This document shows positions 33,744-45,156 of a DNA stretch of 64,000 bases, piece by piece. Positions within the stretch are counted from its first letter, which is position 1. Each line of letters begins with the position of its first letter. Location of the stretch: contig OZ038479.1 of assembly GCA_964036315.1 (NCBI GenBank), forward strand, positions 55,559,246 through 55,623,245, written 5' to 3'. This DNA is from Acanthosepion esculentum (Eukaryota; Mollusca; Cephalopoda; Sepiida; Sepiidae). The position numbers were made by a program, and so were the translations under genes. The notes below the pieces were generated by a model that worked only from the letters and a program-made list of their open reading frames with translations, had not been told where the DNA came from and did not search any database.

Positions 33744-34938
33744 GGTTAATTTGGAATATAAACTGGAGACAGATGAAAGGGGTTAATTTAGACAGAGTGA
33801 GTTAAAAGGTTGGGATGAGATATAGATTATGTCCGCTTACGAAAATATGTCACATGATTCCTAATTGGGAAAAGAGGTCGATCTGTGACTTGAGTATGAT
33901 ATTTGATAACATTTGAAGGTGTAGACAGGTGGAGAGATAGGAATTTATACTGTGTTGAAGGAACTGAAAAACTAAATGCAGCTGTAGCATCTGCCTGGTA
34001 ACGAGGGGTTGTAGAGGCGATATGACTTGGTTAGGGATTTGCTAGATCAGACCTAGACTCAGAAAATGATATTTGTTATGGAAAATTAATAATTAAAATA
34101 AAACCGCCTCTTCGTTCACTCAGTTTAAAATTAGAATTGACAAGAAGACACGTGAAACCTCCCCATGGGTATAGTCTTAGATGGAATACCGAGAGAAGGG
34201 AGAAAAGTAGAAAATGTGCCTCTGCCCATTTGGAAGTAATGGTGTGAGGCATGAATAAGAGAAGATATGAGCTATACAGGCAGGATGGTGCCTGAATCTG
34301 CTACCCATGGCGGGAGGTGATCTCCTAAAATTTGGAGAGATAATTAATTTTACAAGCCAGACAGCAAAGAGCTCTTGTTGGAAGAATCCCTAGACACCAT
34401 CAGCCTCATGTTGGTCTAGGGTCAAAGTTAATATAAGCAGAGCACTTTGGGCAAAAGTTGGAGTTGAACGGTCAAAGAGATGAAGTGCAGATAAAACTAG
34501 ACAGCGGGAGGAGCTGTTGAAACCCATGTGACCTGCTGCTGAGAGATTCCCCGACTCAAGTCTTGTTCTAGAATTAACACCAAAAGACAAATTGTCCCTA
34601 CAGACAATTGTAGTGGAAAGTGTTTATTTTTTATGCTGAAAAACAACATAAAACAAACCCAAAATTAACCCAAGTTCTGTTTTCGTTTGCATGATTTTTG
34701 CAAAAAGATATTCCTTTATTTTTTTTACAACATACCCAGTTCACTGAGATTTGACTTGGTGCATCAATCACCACCATAATTGATTATGTTGACCCTGTAA
34801 TAAAAAAACACAACATGGGCAGTGCGCGGTAAACCCAAGTGTGTGGTAACCAACACCAGTTGAACCACAACAGTGACTACACAGTGTGGGATCGACCAAG
34901 AAGGTCAAATACAGAGTTGACCCCAGACCAACAAGTTA
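33744..34938. other. anonymous insertion of about 1.2 kb in intron sequence
   Basis: The flanks ('gacattggtaaaagaaaa' and 'aaagcaataaatttaaagc') are near-continuous in the ZNF-1 intron at 10745-10790, so the DNA between was probably inserted. It is less AT-rich than the intron and has no recognisable coding sequence. I found no terminal repeats. Confidence 0.45.
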
Positions 34939-34939
34939 T

Positions 34940-36340
34940 ACTGTGATATAAAAGCAATAAATTTAAAGCATAATGCCCAAGTGAAGCTTTACTTTTAACT
35001 TTAAAAAAGAGAGAATGAATAAAGTATTTTTGTTTTATCATAAGTTGTACAAATCAAGACAGTTTTATGAAACTGGTAGATACATTTGATATATATCATA
35101 CATATGATAGATACATTTCAGCTGGATATAAACACAAAAAATCAAACTTGCATGAAACCATTTCTTCATCAAAATCAGGAATTTCTGATATGAAATAAAT
35201 TTGTATCAACTCTATGTAAGCCATTAAAAATCATGATTCTTGAAATGGAGTCAAAGACAATGACAAGACAAAAAGCATTGAATTTGAAACAACGACTGAA
35301 TGAATGCTTTACTTTAAAGAAGAGAAAATGAGGAATTGATTTAAAATAACAAGTAATAAAATATTTTTGTTCTATTGTAAGTTGTATGAATCAAGATGCT
35401 TATTTGAATCTGGCAATTATTAGCTTCATAACAACACAAGGGATAATATCTTTCTACAATTAAGAAGAAAATTCTGATAAAAAAATCAATTTGTATCAAC
35501 TCTATAAGTCATTAAAAATAATGAAAAGCACATTCATTTACGTGAATTTAAAGCACAATGACCAAGTGAAGCTTTGTTTTTTTACTTTAAGGAAGAGAGA
35601 ATGGAGAATCAATTTAAACTATCAAGCAATAAAGTGTGTCTTGATTTATGACAAGTTGTATAAATCGCAATGGTAATTTGAATCTGGCAATTATTAGTTT
35701 GTTAATACACTTCAGCTGGTTATCAACCAAAGCAAAGAGTTCCATGTGACATTATCTTTTTAATCAAAATCTCTATGCCATAAATAAGAAGAATATTCTG
35801 ATAAAAATCAATTCATATTCACTTTATAGAAATACAGAGTGAACAGTACTTGAAATCAGTTTGGATTTTAACAAATACATTTAAATAGAAAAATTAATTA
35901 GTTTATCCTAAACAATTTCATTATGAGTTGAAAAGAATGATGTACAATATACAAATATAATCGTATTTTTCTGAAATATTATTCTTGCAAAGGTTCTTCT
36001 TTTCACTTGTAAGCAAACTGTTTTGATAAAATACAAGCATACAACAGCATAGCAATCATTTTTTACTATAAAGAACAAAGAATGAATTAAGTATTCTTGT
36101 TGCATCATAAATTGAATAAATCAAGATGGTTTTCTGAAACTGATAATTATTAGTTTGTTGATACATTTCAACTGGATGTCAACTTCAGGAAAAAGAAGTT
36201 ACAAAAAACATCATTATTTTTTAATTAAAATCTTTGTGCTATTAATAAGAAAATTTTGACGTAAAAATCAAATTGTATCCATTCTATAGAACTATAGATA
36301 TTTTTGAATGTGACAGTATGAAAAGTTGTTTACATGTAAA
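34940..36340. repeat. intron repeat array, at least four units of about 260-500 bp
   Basis: Units near 34960, 35270, 35545 and 36070 share 'ttaaagcataatg.cc', 'ctttaaagaagagagaat', 'agttgta.aaatcaaga', 'ctggcaattattagtt' and 'gtatcaactctata'. The same unit occurs once in the ZNF-1 intron. Intervening sequence at 35830-36060 matches 33440-33650 and 58890-59090, other ZNF-upstream DNA. Confidence 0.75.
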
Positions 36341-36342
36341 TA

Positions 36343-36895
36343 CAGGGTGTCGCCACCAAAAATTGACATAATTTAAAATGTGAATATCTGAGTAACTACA
36401 TGTCCCAGGCAAACAAAATTATATAGGCCTCGTGTTGAACAATAAAAGATTTACCAAAACTTGAACAAGATATTCAAAGAGATATATATTCTATAACCGA
36501 TTACAGAAATCTTCACAAATTTTCAATATGCATACCACATGTGACATAACACATGTCAAGCTGGTAGTCCAGCTCCTGCTAAACATGCTGTAGCATGTCT
36601 GGTGTAACATTCTCCAGCACCTTAGGGATTCTCTGCTTGTAGGAAGAGGGAGTGGGATATAGACCTGTCCTTTCACAGGTTTCAAGTGAATGTGGTGGCC
36701 ATTTCAATAGCACATTGTCATTATCATTGACATGCCCAATTCATCTTTCTGGTAGATTCTCACTGAGATAAGTCCATACAGTCAATTTAGTTTTTACACA
36801 TTTTGTTAAAATTTGAGATCATTTGAGTGAGAATTGGCTATGTTATTAGACTACGAAATGATGTTTATTTTTTTTGGGGGGGGGGGGACACCCCA
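36343..36895 (-). mobile_element. Tc1/mariner-superfamily element, 5'-deleted, 553 bp
   Basis: The ends are short inverted repeats (cagggtgtcgcc and ggggtgtccccc read inward), each flanked by TA (36341-36342 and 36896-36897). On the minus strand at about 36660-36490 a decayed transposase tail reads RIPKVLENVTPDMLQHV and LDMCYVTCGMHIENL, as in the C-terminal tail of some Tc1-like DDE transposases. The catalytic domain is missing. The insertion interrupts the ZNF intron repeat. Confidence 0.65.
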
Positions 36896-37929
36896 TAAAA
36901 TATACACCAGGAAATCTTTTTGGAAAAGAAAGTAGAAAAAAAAAATGGGTTTAAAAATTTTTCTTTTTGTGTACTTCAACGTTATGAATTTAAGTGCAGT
37001 ACTAGATTGGCAGTTAGGTTTCATAATTGCACTGGTGAAATTATTAGTTGTAACCATGAGTTCTAGATTAATAGTTTCTTCTGCACTTCTCATTTGTGGA
37101 ACTCTCATCTTGCTTTCTGCTTTCCTGTCAACTACGATTCTCAAAAAATGAAATACAATGTCAATCATAGTCATCTGCCTCCTTGAATCCTGTTCTTTTA
37201 TTGTACACTCTGTTTCTTTCACATTTAGTAACCACTTACATCTTAGTGACTTGCTTGGGGGGGGAATGTTTAAAATAAATAAATAAAAGACTGATTATGC
37301 ATAAAATTCTCAGTATTTACTTAGTAAATGAAAAAAACGAATTTTACATTGTATATTTTGCTAGGGAAGATGCTCCATGTGATTATCTCACTGATTTTAT
37401 TTACTTAGAAAATCCTGACCACACTGAGTTTTTACACATTTTACCAATATATCTCTATCTATATGGTTTAACATTTATCAAAAAAATATTATAGAATCTA
37501 TATGACTGATTTATGTAGGAATTAAAAGAAACTGAAGATAAGGCAAAATATCAGATAAAAAGTGAGAAAACTGTTGAGGAAATGAGTGATTTTATTTCTT
37601 TTTCTTTTTAAGCCAACATTTGTAGCTTCATAAAATCTGTGACTCTGGTAGCTTTCCTGTCCCAAGTTTTCCAGGTTAGTAGGATTCAAACAGTCGTAAT
37701 TTCAATGATATTCATCTCTTTAAATAAATGGGAAAATATATTCACCAATTTAAATAAAAGTATTAATTCTGACAAAAGAAGTCAAAAATCACATTCAGAC
37801 AAAATGTCTTCATAAAATTTATAGTCACTGGATTTTATTGTAAAAGCACATCCTCTTAAGCGTTTCAAAATTTACATCCAGTGATAAGTCATGTCAAGGT
37901 TTGGATTGGAAGGCTGAAGACAAGCATCC
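36896..37929. other. anonymous spacer
   Basis: The plus-strand 68-residue frame at 36945-37151 is hydrophobic, but it overlaps a longer minus-strand frame and neither shows a family motif. I do not call either as a gene. Confidence 0.35.
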
Positions 37930-38960
37930 TCATAATCTAGAACCCCCAGTCAAGCTGTATTTTTGATACTGTCATAGGTCTTGAGAGGGTCCTTCCAAAT
38001 GGAACAGACCAGAGCCTCACTTAATCTAAATCAAGTACTCATAATATTGTAGAAAGTGGAATAGGCATGCAGAGTTCAAATTCTAGCCAAGTCTGTTTTA
38101 GTCACTTTACACTAATGCAATTGAAAAAGGCATGAATCCATCATACTCTCATAGGTTTTGGATGAGTCCTCACAGATGGAATGACTTCATAGCCACACTT
38201 ATTCTAAATCCAACACTGGCAGACAGCATGATGTTATTAATGCAGAAAGTGAAACAAGCATGCAGGGTTCAAATTCTAACCAAGACTATTTTGTTAACTT
38301 TGCACAAAAGCCCTTGGTAAAGGCATGAATCCATCTGTCCCTGTCATTGGTTTTGCAAGAGGCTTCACAAGCTGAATGGCCTACAGTCTCACGGTGTCAA
38401 ATCTGATACTGGCTGATAGCATAATGATACTAGTGCAGAAAGAGGAATTGGCATGCAGAGTTCAAGTTCTGACCAAGTTTATTGTGTTCTCATTACACTT
38501 TGAAAAGACATGAATCCATCTTTCTCTGTTGTAAGTTTTCGGAAAGGCCTCATGTGTGGAATGGCCTCACAGCCACACTTATTCTAAATCCAATACAGGC
38601 AGATAGCATAATGTTATAGGTGCCTGAAATGGAATTGGCATGCAGAGTTCAAATTCTCACCAAATCTGTTTTATTAACTTTGTACTAACATCATTGAAAA
38701 AGGCATGAATCCCTGTTTCCCTGTCATAAGTTTTGGGAGAAGCTTCATAATTGGAATGGCCTATGGCCTCAGTTTATCTAAATCCAACATTGACAGACAG
38801 CATGTTATTGTGCACAAAGTGGAATTAGCATGTTTAAGAGATTTACTAACATTTACCAATGTTATATATTTATTAAAACATAAAATGAAACTTTAAAATC
38901 ATAAATCTGTTTTGCTTACTTTGCACTAACGCCCTTGGAAAAGGCATGAATACATCATTT
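37930..38960 (+). repeat. tandem array, about 190-bp period, five units
   Basis: The marker 'catgaatcca' recurs at 38131, 38324, 38509, 38704 and 38945. Each unit has 'gtcataggttttgg', 'tggaatggcctca.agcc.cac', 'ttattctaaatccaa.actggcagacagcat' and 'gcagagttcaaattctaacc', the last resembling a polymerase III B box. The last interval is longer (241 bp) because of an AT-rich insertion near 38840-38900. Confidence 0.85.
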
Positions 38961-39356
38961 TCTAGCTATCAGCTAAATAACTAGGCAGTTTCTCTTGTTT
39001 TGGTTGGCAGACAGTCTATGAAACAAAAAATCTAAATTTAAATCACTAAATAATAAAGCAAACAGTCCAAAAGGACAAAAGCAGCCTCAAGATGGATATG
39101 TCAAGCTATCTTCCACTAGACATAACACTACTGCTGTAATGTCTTCAGTATATAGTGTCCCAATGAGAGTCTTGTGTTTGTGTAATCACCTATTTGTCTG
39201 TTCCAAATATGACAGATAACTAGGCTAAAAAAAAGATGAACCAATGGAAGAAATTTATTTATATATGAATCTTCAGAATTTAACTTCAAGACATTAAAAT
39301 GCTTTATTCATTTGCATTATTTTGTTATTGATGCTGGTTGACAAAATTTGTTGATT
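38961..39356. other. anonymous spacer
   Basis: No feature is recognised. Confidence 0.4.
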
Positions 39357-40185
39357 GATTCGTATTCTATGGCTTATCAACCCTTTGAAAGTTATTTAAT
39401 GCCAGAAAATATTTTTAGATTGTAAGAATTTTTTTGAGATAATAATTTAGTGATACAAATCTTACTAATTGACCGATAGCTGAAGGGGAGAAGAGGTGGA
39501 TTCATACCTAATCAGAATTTGATAAACAAGAAATTATGTGGATATAAATTGGGGGGGGGGATCAATTCTATATTACAATCAATATACAAAGTGTTTCTTC
39601 ACTTTGTGGCCACGGTAATTTCTGTACATTTATTAAATGTAAATAAATTCTAAAAGATATGCCAGTGTAGCTAATCAGTATTTCATTACTGGATTCATTT
39701 TCTACAGCATATCAACACATTGCAGGTTAATTAAAGCAAGAAAATATTTTTAGAGTGTAGGATTTTTGTGGGGGATATAATATTGGTTTAGTGATACATG
39801 TCTTACTAATTAACCTATAGCTAGAGGGAGAAGAGGTGGATTCATACGTAATCAGAATTTAATAAACACGAAATTATGTGGATATAAAGTGGGGGATCAA
39901 TTTTGTATTACAATCAATATATAAAGTGATCCCTCATTTTGTGACCACAGTAGTTTCTACATATTTATAAAATGTAAATAAATCTAAAAGACATGCCAAT
40001 GTCGCTAATCAGTATTTGATTGAGCAATTCATTTTCTATGGCTTATCAACTCTTTGCAGGTTATTTAAATCCTGAAAATATTTTTAGATCATAAGAAATT
40101 TTTTGTTTTTCATATAATAATGATTTAGTGATACAAGTCTTACTAATTAGTCCATAGCTGGGAAGAGAAGAGCTGGAATCATACT
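39357..40185. repeat. tandem array, about 335-bp period, 2.5 units
   Basis: Units begin near 39357, 39692 and 40027 with 'attc.ttttct..gg.ttatcaac'. They share 'gaaaatatttttaga', 'ttagtgatacaa.tcttactaatt', 'gagaagaggtggattcatac' and 'attatgtggatataaa'. The third unit passes into the SINE at 40190. Confidence 0.85.
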
Positions 40186-40189
40186 TCTC

Positions 40190-40312
40190 CCAATGGTATT
40201 TGCACGTAAGTAAATATAACAGACCCACCTGGAATTGGAACTTGGTTCTCTGATTAACATTTTGAGCCATTATCCACTGCACAACCCACACATCTAAGTT
40301 TACAGCAAGCAG
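40190..40312 (-). mobile_element. tRNA-derived SINE remnant
   Basis: The minus strand reads 'ggttgtgcagtggataatgg' (A-box-like), then 'caagttccaattccagg' (B-box-like), then a tail with 'ttacttacgtgcaaatacc'. It is related to the minus-strand SINE at 47.2 kb. Confidence 0.6.
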
Positions 40313-40959
40313 TCACTTATCTAGGTATTAATCTGGATCAATATTGCATAACTTCCATGATCATATGGAACTAGTGTTTCAATATGATATGGCAGTAAGC
40401 CCTGGTTGATGAAAGACGATAGTAAACACAGGTGCCACTGACAGGGTGATGATATAGCAAGAAGTGAGGAGAGATTATGAAACTGGTAATATCAACAATT
40501 GATCATGTGCCATGCACAGAAGCACAATGATTTTGTTCCTTTATGGGCTACCATACTGATAAAATTGCGATTATTCAAATACCATTGAAAAAAAAAAATT
40601 AATAAATAATGTTTAAAAGCATATTCCGAAAAAATGTATTATATTATCTGAAGTTAAATTTTTTTTTGATCTGAAAGATAATAATCTCTGGTTAAATGAT
40701 AAAAAATACAAAATAATTTTACATCCTTAAATGAAGATTTGAGACATGTTTTTTTAAAAATAATGACCTAAAACCAAATTCAATTCCACACAGTTTGATT
40801 GTTTTAATTTGATGGTTGCTGACAAAAACATTAAATCTCTTAAAAATCCAATATATTTTCTAGATATATTTTTGCAAGAAAACAAGTGAATATTGCTTAA
40901 CAATCTTTTGGAGAGAACAATGATTTTTTTCCAGATACAAAGCTTATTTAACTCATAAT
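40313..40959. other. anonymous spacer
   Basis: No feature is recognised. Confidence 0.4.
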
Positions 40960-41060
40960 TGTGTGTGTGGGGGGGGGGGAGAAGTGAGGGATTCAAGGCT
41001 ATTTGCACCTATGTGACTGGAGTTCAAACTCAGCTCTCCAATTTCTCATTTAGAGAGCCA
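40960..41060 (-). mobile_element. partial SINE-like segment
   Basis: On the minus strand, 'ggagagctgagtttgaactcc' resembles the B-box region of the SINE at 47.2 kb, which reads 'gagagctgagttcaaattcc'. The A-box half is poorly preserved. A G homopolymer lies at about 40971-40979. Confidence 0.45.
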
Positions 41061-41097
41061 CTGTAGAGGCAGTGTTAATGTAGAGTGCCACTGACTA

Positions 41098-41536
41098 AAC
41101 ATTGACTAAAAGCATACAGTCTAAGCTTGATGGAACCTACACATGGATGCTGAGAGAGATATACTTAACATTTCTTGGAGACAGTGTCCAACTAGATCAC
41201 AGCTTTATGGACCCATTCCTGATATTTGTACAATCTTATGTGAAAGCAGAATGCGCTTTGCAGGACACTGATGGCGAGCAAAACAAGAAATCATGTGTGC
41301 TCTACTGTGCTGAACACCTAGCCATGGAGCATGAGGAGTTGGTCACCCAGCAACCACCTACATTGACCAGCTATGTTATGACACAGAACCCCACCTTAAT
41401 GACGTTTTGACCTTGATGCAGGACTGTGATGGTTGACGTGATAGACTCATTAATGTCCGAGCTAACTTGATTGAAATAATCCATTACACCACCTACTCAT
41501 CCCAGTGTCTGCACAAACCTACTCTAAGCATGACCC

Positions 41537-41565
<29 letters not shown>
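41098..41565 (+). pseudogene. LINE 3' tail with poly(A)
   Basis: The frame at 41102-41410 contains SKLDGTYTWMLREIYLTF, and frameshifted text downstream reads like the tail of RTE- or CR1-type LINE proteins ('AGHC'-type block, then TYVDQLC-type block in another frame). It ends in about 29 A residues at 41537-41565, consistent with reverse-transcribed insertion. The catalytic region is absent. The sequence differs from the 4.0 and 47.5 kb family, so it is a separate LINE lineage. Confidence 0.7.
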
Positions 41566-41568
<3 letters not shown>

Positions 41569-41593
41569 CAGCTAAATTGTGGTTATTTATATA

Positions 41594-41764
41594 CAGTGTA
41601 ACCCGGATATAAGAGACCCTGATATAAGAGAAACCCAGATATAAGATATAGATCTTCTCTGGTCCCAAATTAGAGCCTGTGTTAATGTATATAAATTAGA
41701 CCAAACCCGGATATAAGAGACTTCTTCTCCGGTCCCGACAACTCTCTTATATCCAGGTTACACT
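41594..41764. mobile_element. pogo/Tigger-type MITE, copy 2
   Basis: The left end 'cagtgtaacccggatataag' follows TA. The right end lacks the last few bases of the inverted repeat ('gttacacta'). The interior includes 'ggtcccaaattagagcctgt', as in copy 1, inverted. Confidence 0.85.
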
Positions 41765-42617
41765 AAGAAAAACTTTCCTGCAAAATATGCATCCTGGATT
41801 ATGATACGATTTTAAATCCTATGTTTTTATATTTATTTTGTTTAAGCGTTATTTTTTATGGATACTCATATTTGAGTAGATTGTTTTTTTTCTTTTTTCT
41901 TTAATTAAACAGTATTTTTTTATCCAACTACATCTACTGGCCTGTATATTTGAGATAAATTTTTTAAAAAAATAATTAAAATTTGAAATTGTATAAGTTA
42001 TAAAAACTTGTTATCTTAAAACAGACTTTATAAAAATGTTTACAAACACGTTTTAAATAATTTCAGTATATTCCTTTGAGTTAAATTTTGCTTTTATTCG
42101 AATCAGAATAGTCTAAAATTAATCTGTACAAAAAAAAGGAAAAATATTTTTACACCTCTTTAAATAAAGAATTTAGACATTTTTAAAAAATTGAAGAAAA
42201 AAACAAACTCATTTGTACTGTTTCATTTGCTAATTTGATGGATGCTGAAAAAAAAAATTTGTAACTTTTAAAAAGTCTAAAATATGCAATATCTGTTACA
42301 CATATATTTATTTTTTTTTTTAAATTAAGGATTAGTTAGATTAACTACATGATCAAACAATTCTCTTACAACTCTATATACCTACCTTCAAAAATCACAC
42401 CATAAGACAAAAAAATTTTTAAAAAGTACCACAATTAAAAAACTTTTCTTTGGTGAAATAATTTGGAATTTCTTACACTATATCACAAGGAATAGAAGAA
42501 ATATGCTTTATTAAAACTAGGTATCAGCAACTCTCCAAAAGAAATAATTTTTCATTCAACAAAACTTAAAGAAAAAAAAATGAATAATTGAATATTATTA
42601 TTAACCTATTTTTCATA
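41765..42617. other. anonymous AT-rich spacer between two MITEs
   Basis: No feature is recognised. Confidence 0.4.
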
Positions 42618-42619
42618 TA

Positions 42620-42788
42620 TAGTGTAACCCGAATATAAGAGACCCGGATATAAGAGAAACCTAATATAAGAGATATTTTATCTGGTCCCAAATTAGAGTC
42701 TGTGTTAATGTATATGAAATAGACAAAACCCGGATATAAGAGACTTCTTCTCCGGTCCCGACAACTCTCTTATATCCGGATTACACTG
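42620..42788. mobile_element. pogo/Tigger-type MITE, copy 3
   Basis: Inverted ends (agtgtaacccgaatataag; ttatatccggattacactg) are flanked by TA at 42618-42619 and 42789-42790. It has the same interior and orientation as copy 2, less than 1 kb away. Confidence 0.87.
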
Positions 42789-44387
42789 TAATTGTATTCA
42801 ACATTCTTTTTTTAATTAAATTTTTTTTGCAATGTTATATTGAATTTATCAAAGTTTCTGATATGAAGCACCATTGAGCATTTGTGTATTTTTTTAATGA
42901 TTTTTATTTCATAACATTTTTATTATACCCTTTAAAAATTTTGCTAAGTGTGCCGTAGCTTAAAAAGGTTGAGAAACACTGGGCTAGGTGATAGACTAGA
43001 GTAAAAATTCCTTTTTATTTTACCTTAAACTGAAAAAAATATCACGAACACCACTCCGCCTACAAATTAAAAAAGTACACAGGAGGTATCGAAGCGGGAG
43101 AGAAGATCCCACCACCAGGCGTATTTCTAATAATAAAATAACAAAGTTCGAATTCATTCATTAATTAATGAATAAATACTGAAATATCGTTTGAATCGGA
43201 TAATTCCGACTTTTGGCAAATATGTGTCGCAATTTTTTGCTTTCATTTCGGAAAAAAATCGCATGTATTTTTGGTGGTATTCATTTAAAAAAGTTACTAA
43301 ATAACATTATTTATTAATGAATAAATGCTGAAAATTTCAATAAAATCGGACAATACAATTTTCTTATTTTTGTTCTAATCTTTTTACAATGAGTGACTTT
43401 TTTTTAAAAAAAAAACTAGAAACCCATATAATTTTGTAAACAGAATTTTAGTTTTTGAGCATATTGCATTTTTTTGTATACATCGATTTTTTTTTTAATT
43501 TGACGTTCTGTTTTCCTTTGCTAAAGTGTGAAGGAAGGAAGGAAAAAAAAAAAAAAAACTTATTCATCATCATTCATCACCTAATAGGTGACAACTGACA
43601 AGTTCTATTAACCACATATTTTCTAAACGAATTTTGAAAAACAGCACCGGAATGAATTACGTAGAAATAAGAAGATTAAGAAGGGCCGTGCAAATGAACA
43701 AAAAGATTTTATTTATTATTAACGATATGATTTTCTTTCTCCCCAAAAGAATTGTTTTTCAATCGACTGCTATAATTCAACATTACCTTGCAAACTACAA
43801 TCAGACATTTTGTGGATTTTTATTTTTTTAATTTATTAATTTATTTAATAAATATTTTTATTATTTTTTTTTTTTAGCGTGTGAGAAGGAAAATTTTTTC
43901 GACATTCCATCAAACAAAACAAAATCAACATGACACAATGAAACTAAAAATACAATTTTTATTCTGTACACTTTAAACTTTAACATAAACTAACTTTTAA
44001 AGATTAACAAGGAAACACTGAATTTAAAAAAATGTCATATTTAATAAGAGGTGCGCCTTTTTTTGTTTGTTCGTTTTTTAACATTTCTAATTTCAAGTTA
44101 TTTCATTGCGGTTGAATTTAAAAACTCAAACAAACAAAAACTTCAGTGCGAAATAACAGTTAATCTTCTAGTAAGTACAGTACAGTTTTTTAATTTTTTA
44201 AAAATCAAAATTCAAAAGTATTTAGATAATTTAATTATTTGACATGAAATCAAAGCTGAATTTTTATTTTTGCTAACAAACACAGAAAATAAAAAGAAAG
44301 GTAAAAGAATGATGAGGCAAGCCGCATGTCGGTAAATAAGTAACGGTATCTATTTTTTATCAAAATTATTTTTATTCTTCTACTTAC
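42789..44387. other. anonymous AT-rich sequence
   Basis: 'aaaaggttgagaaacactgg' at about 42965 resembles a hAT-type terminal sequence, but no partner end was found. About 43140-43420 carries 'cattaattaatgaataaat' motifs shared with 14 kb. No coding signal is recognised. Confidence 0.4.
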
Positions 44388-44740
44388 CTTTCAAATCAGA
44401 AAAATGCAATGAGAAAAAACAAAGGGGGGTGATTTCTTTGTGCTCAAATGAAATTGTAGGGATTTCTCTGTCAATCTAAGCAATATCTGTATTGTTCTTT
44501 CCTTCAGTTCAGAATATCGAAGTTGAAACGAATGGCACGAAGAAGAGAATTAAGAAATTAAAAACACGATAGAAAAGTGAAAAATACTTTTGAGAAAATA
44601 TTTCAATTGATAATGTAAGACGAAAAAAAATTCACCGGTGTTAGACAAGATTTGGTTCCTTGTATTTATTTCTTGATATTTAGGAGCAAACTTACTAATG
44701 ACATTTCTTCGTGGCCACTGAGGTTTTTTTTCATCTGCCA
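44388..44740 (-). other. candidate 5' exon and upstream region of ZNF-3
   Basis: The minus-strand exon end 'ctgatttgaaag' is followed by GTAAGTAGAAG, a strong donor. The segment is paralogous to 13295-13670 upstream of ZNF-1. The minus-strand 99-residue frame overlapping it (44550-44849) has no domain and is not conserved as a frame in the paralogue, so I treat the exon as non-coding. Confidence 0.5.
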
Positions 44741-45156
44741 ATATTTTCGCTATATCGGCAAAATTAAAGCTAAAACACCTTAAAGTAAATCCCATTTTAA
44801 GAAAAATATGGATTTTATTTTTAAGAAATAATCTAAAGCTCTCATCCATAAAAAGGAAAAATAATTTTACTTATTTCAATCAGTTTTTTAAGACATTTTC
44901 AAAAGTCTCACGATCCACTATAAAACTCATGACAGAATAAGATTAAAAGATATTTTTTTTAAATCTATAAAAAGAAAATATCTACGGTAGATATTCTTTT
45001 TCTAAAAAAAATATTAAATTTAAGGATTAATTAACAGAGTTTTGAAAAACTATGACTGACTTTCTGTTATAGCAAAAAAACAAGGTTTGGTTGTACTAAC
45101 GGCATTCCAACCTTAGTGGTCATTTTATGCCAAAAAAATTTGAGTGACTTACATTT
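44741..45156. other. anonymous spacer
   Basis: No feature is recognised. Confidence 0.4.

Larger units (their letters stand above)
33397..44387 (-). other. putative 11-kb ZNF-3 intron
   Basis: It runs from the acceptor at 33398-33397 to the candidate donor at 44388/44387. It is filled by repeats and insertions listed separately. The length is large but plausible for a repeat-rich invertebrate genome. The splice pairing is inferred. Confidence 0.4.

Noticed and set aside
36945..37222. Small hydrophobic 68-residue plus-strand frame, or the 123-residue minus-strand frame over it
   Set aside because: Both are in an otherwise non-coding, repeat-interrupted intron region and show no motif, splice context or conservation in the paralogous intron.
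42960..43020. hAT terminal sequence ('aaaaggttgagaaacactgg')
   Set aside because: It resembles a hAT end, but no partner inverted repeat or 8-bp duplication was found nearby.
44550..44849. 99-residue minus-strand frame as a ZNF-3 coding first exon
   Set aside because: The paralogous segment at 13.3-13.67 kb does not keep this frame, and no domain is visible.
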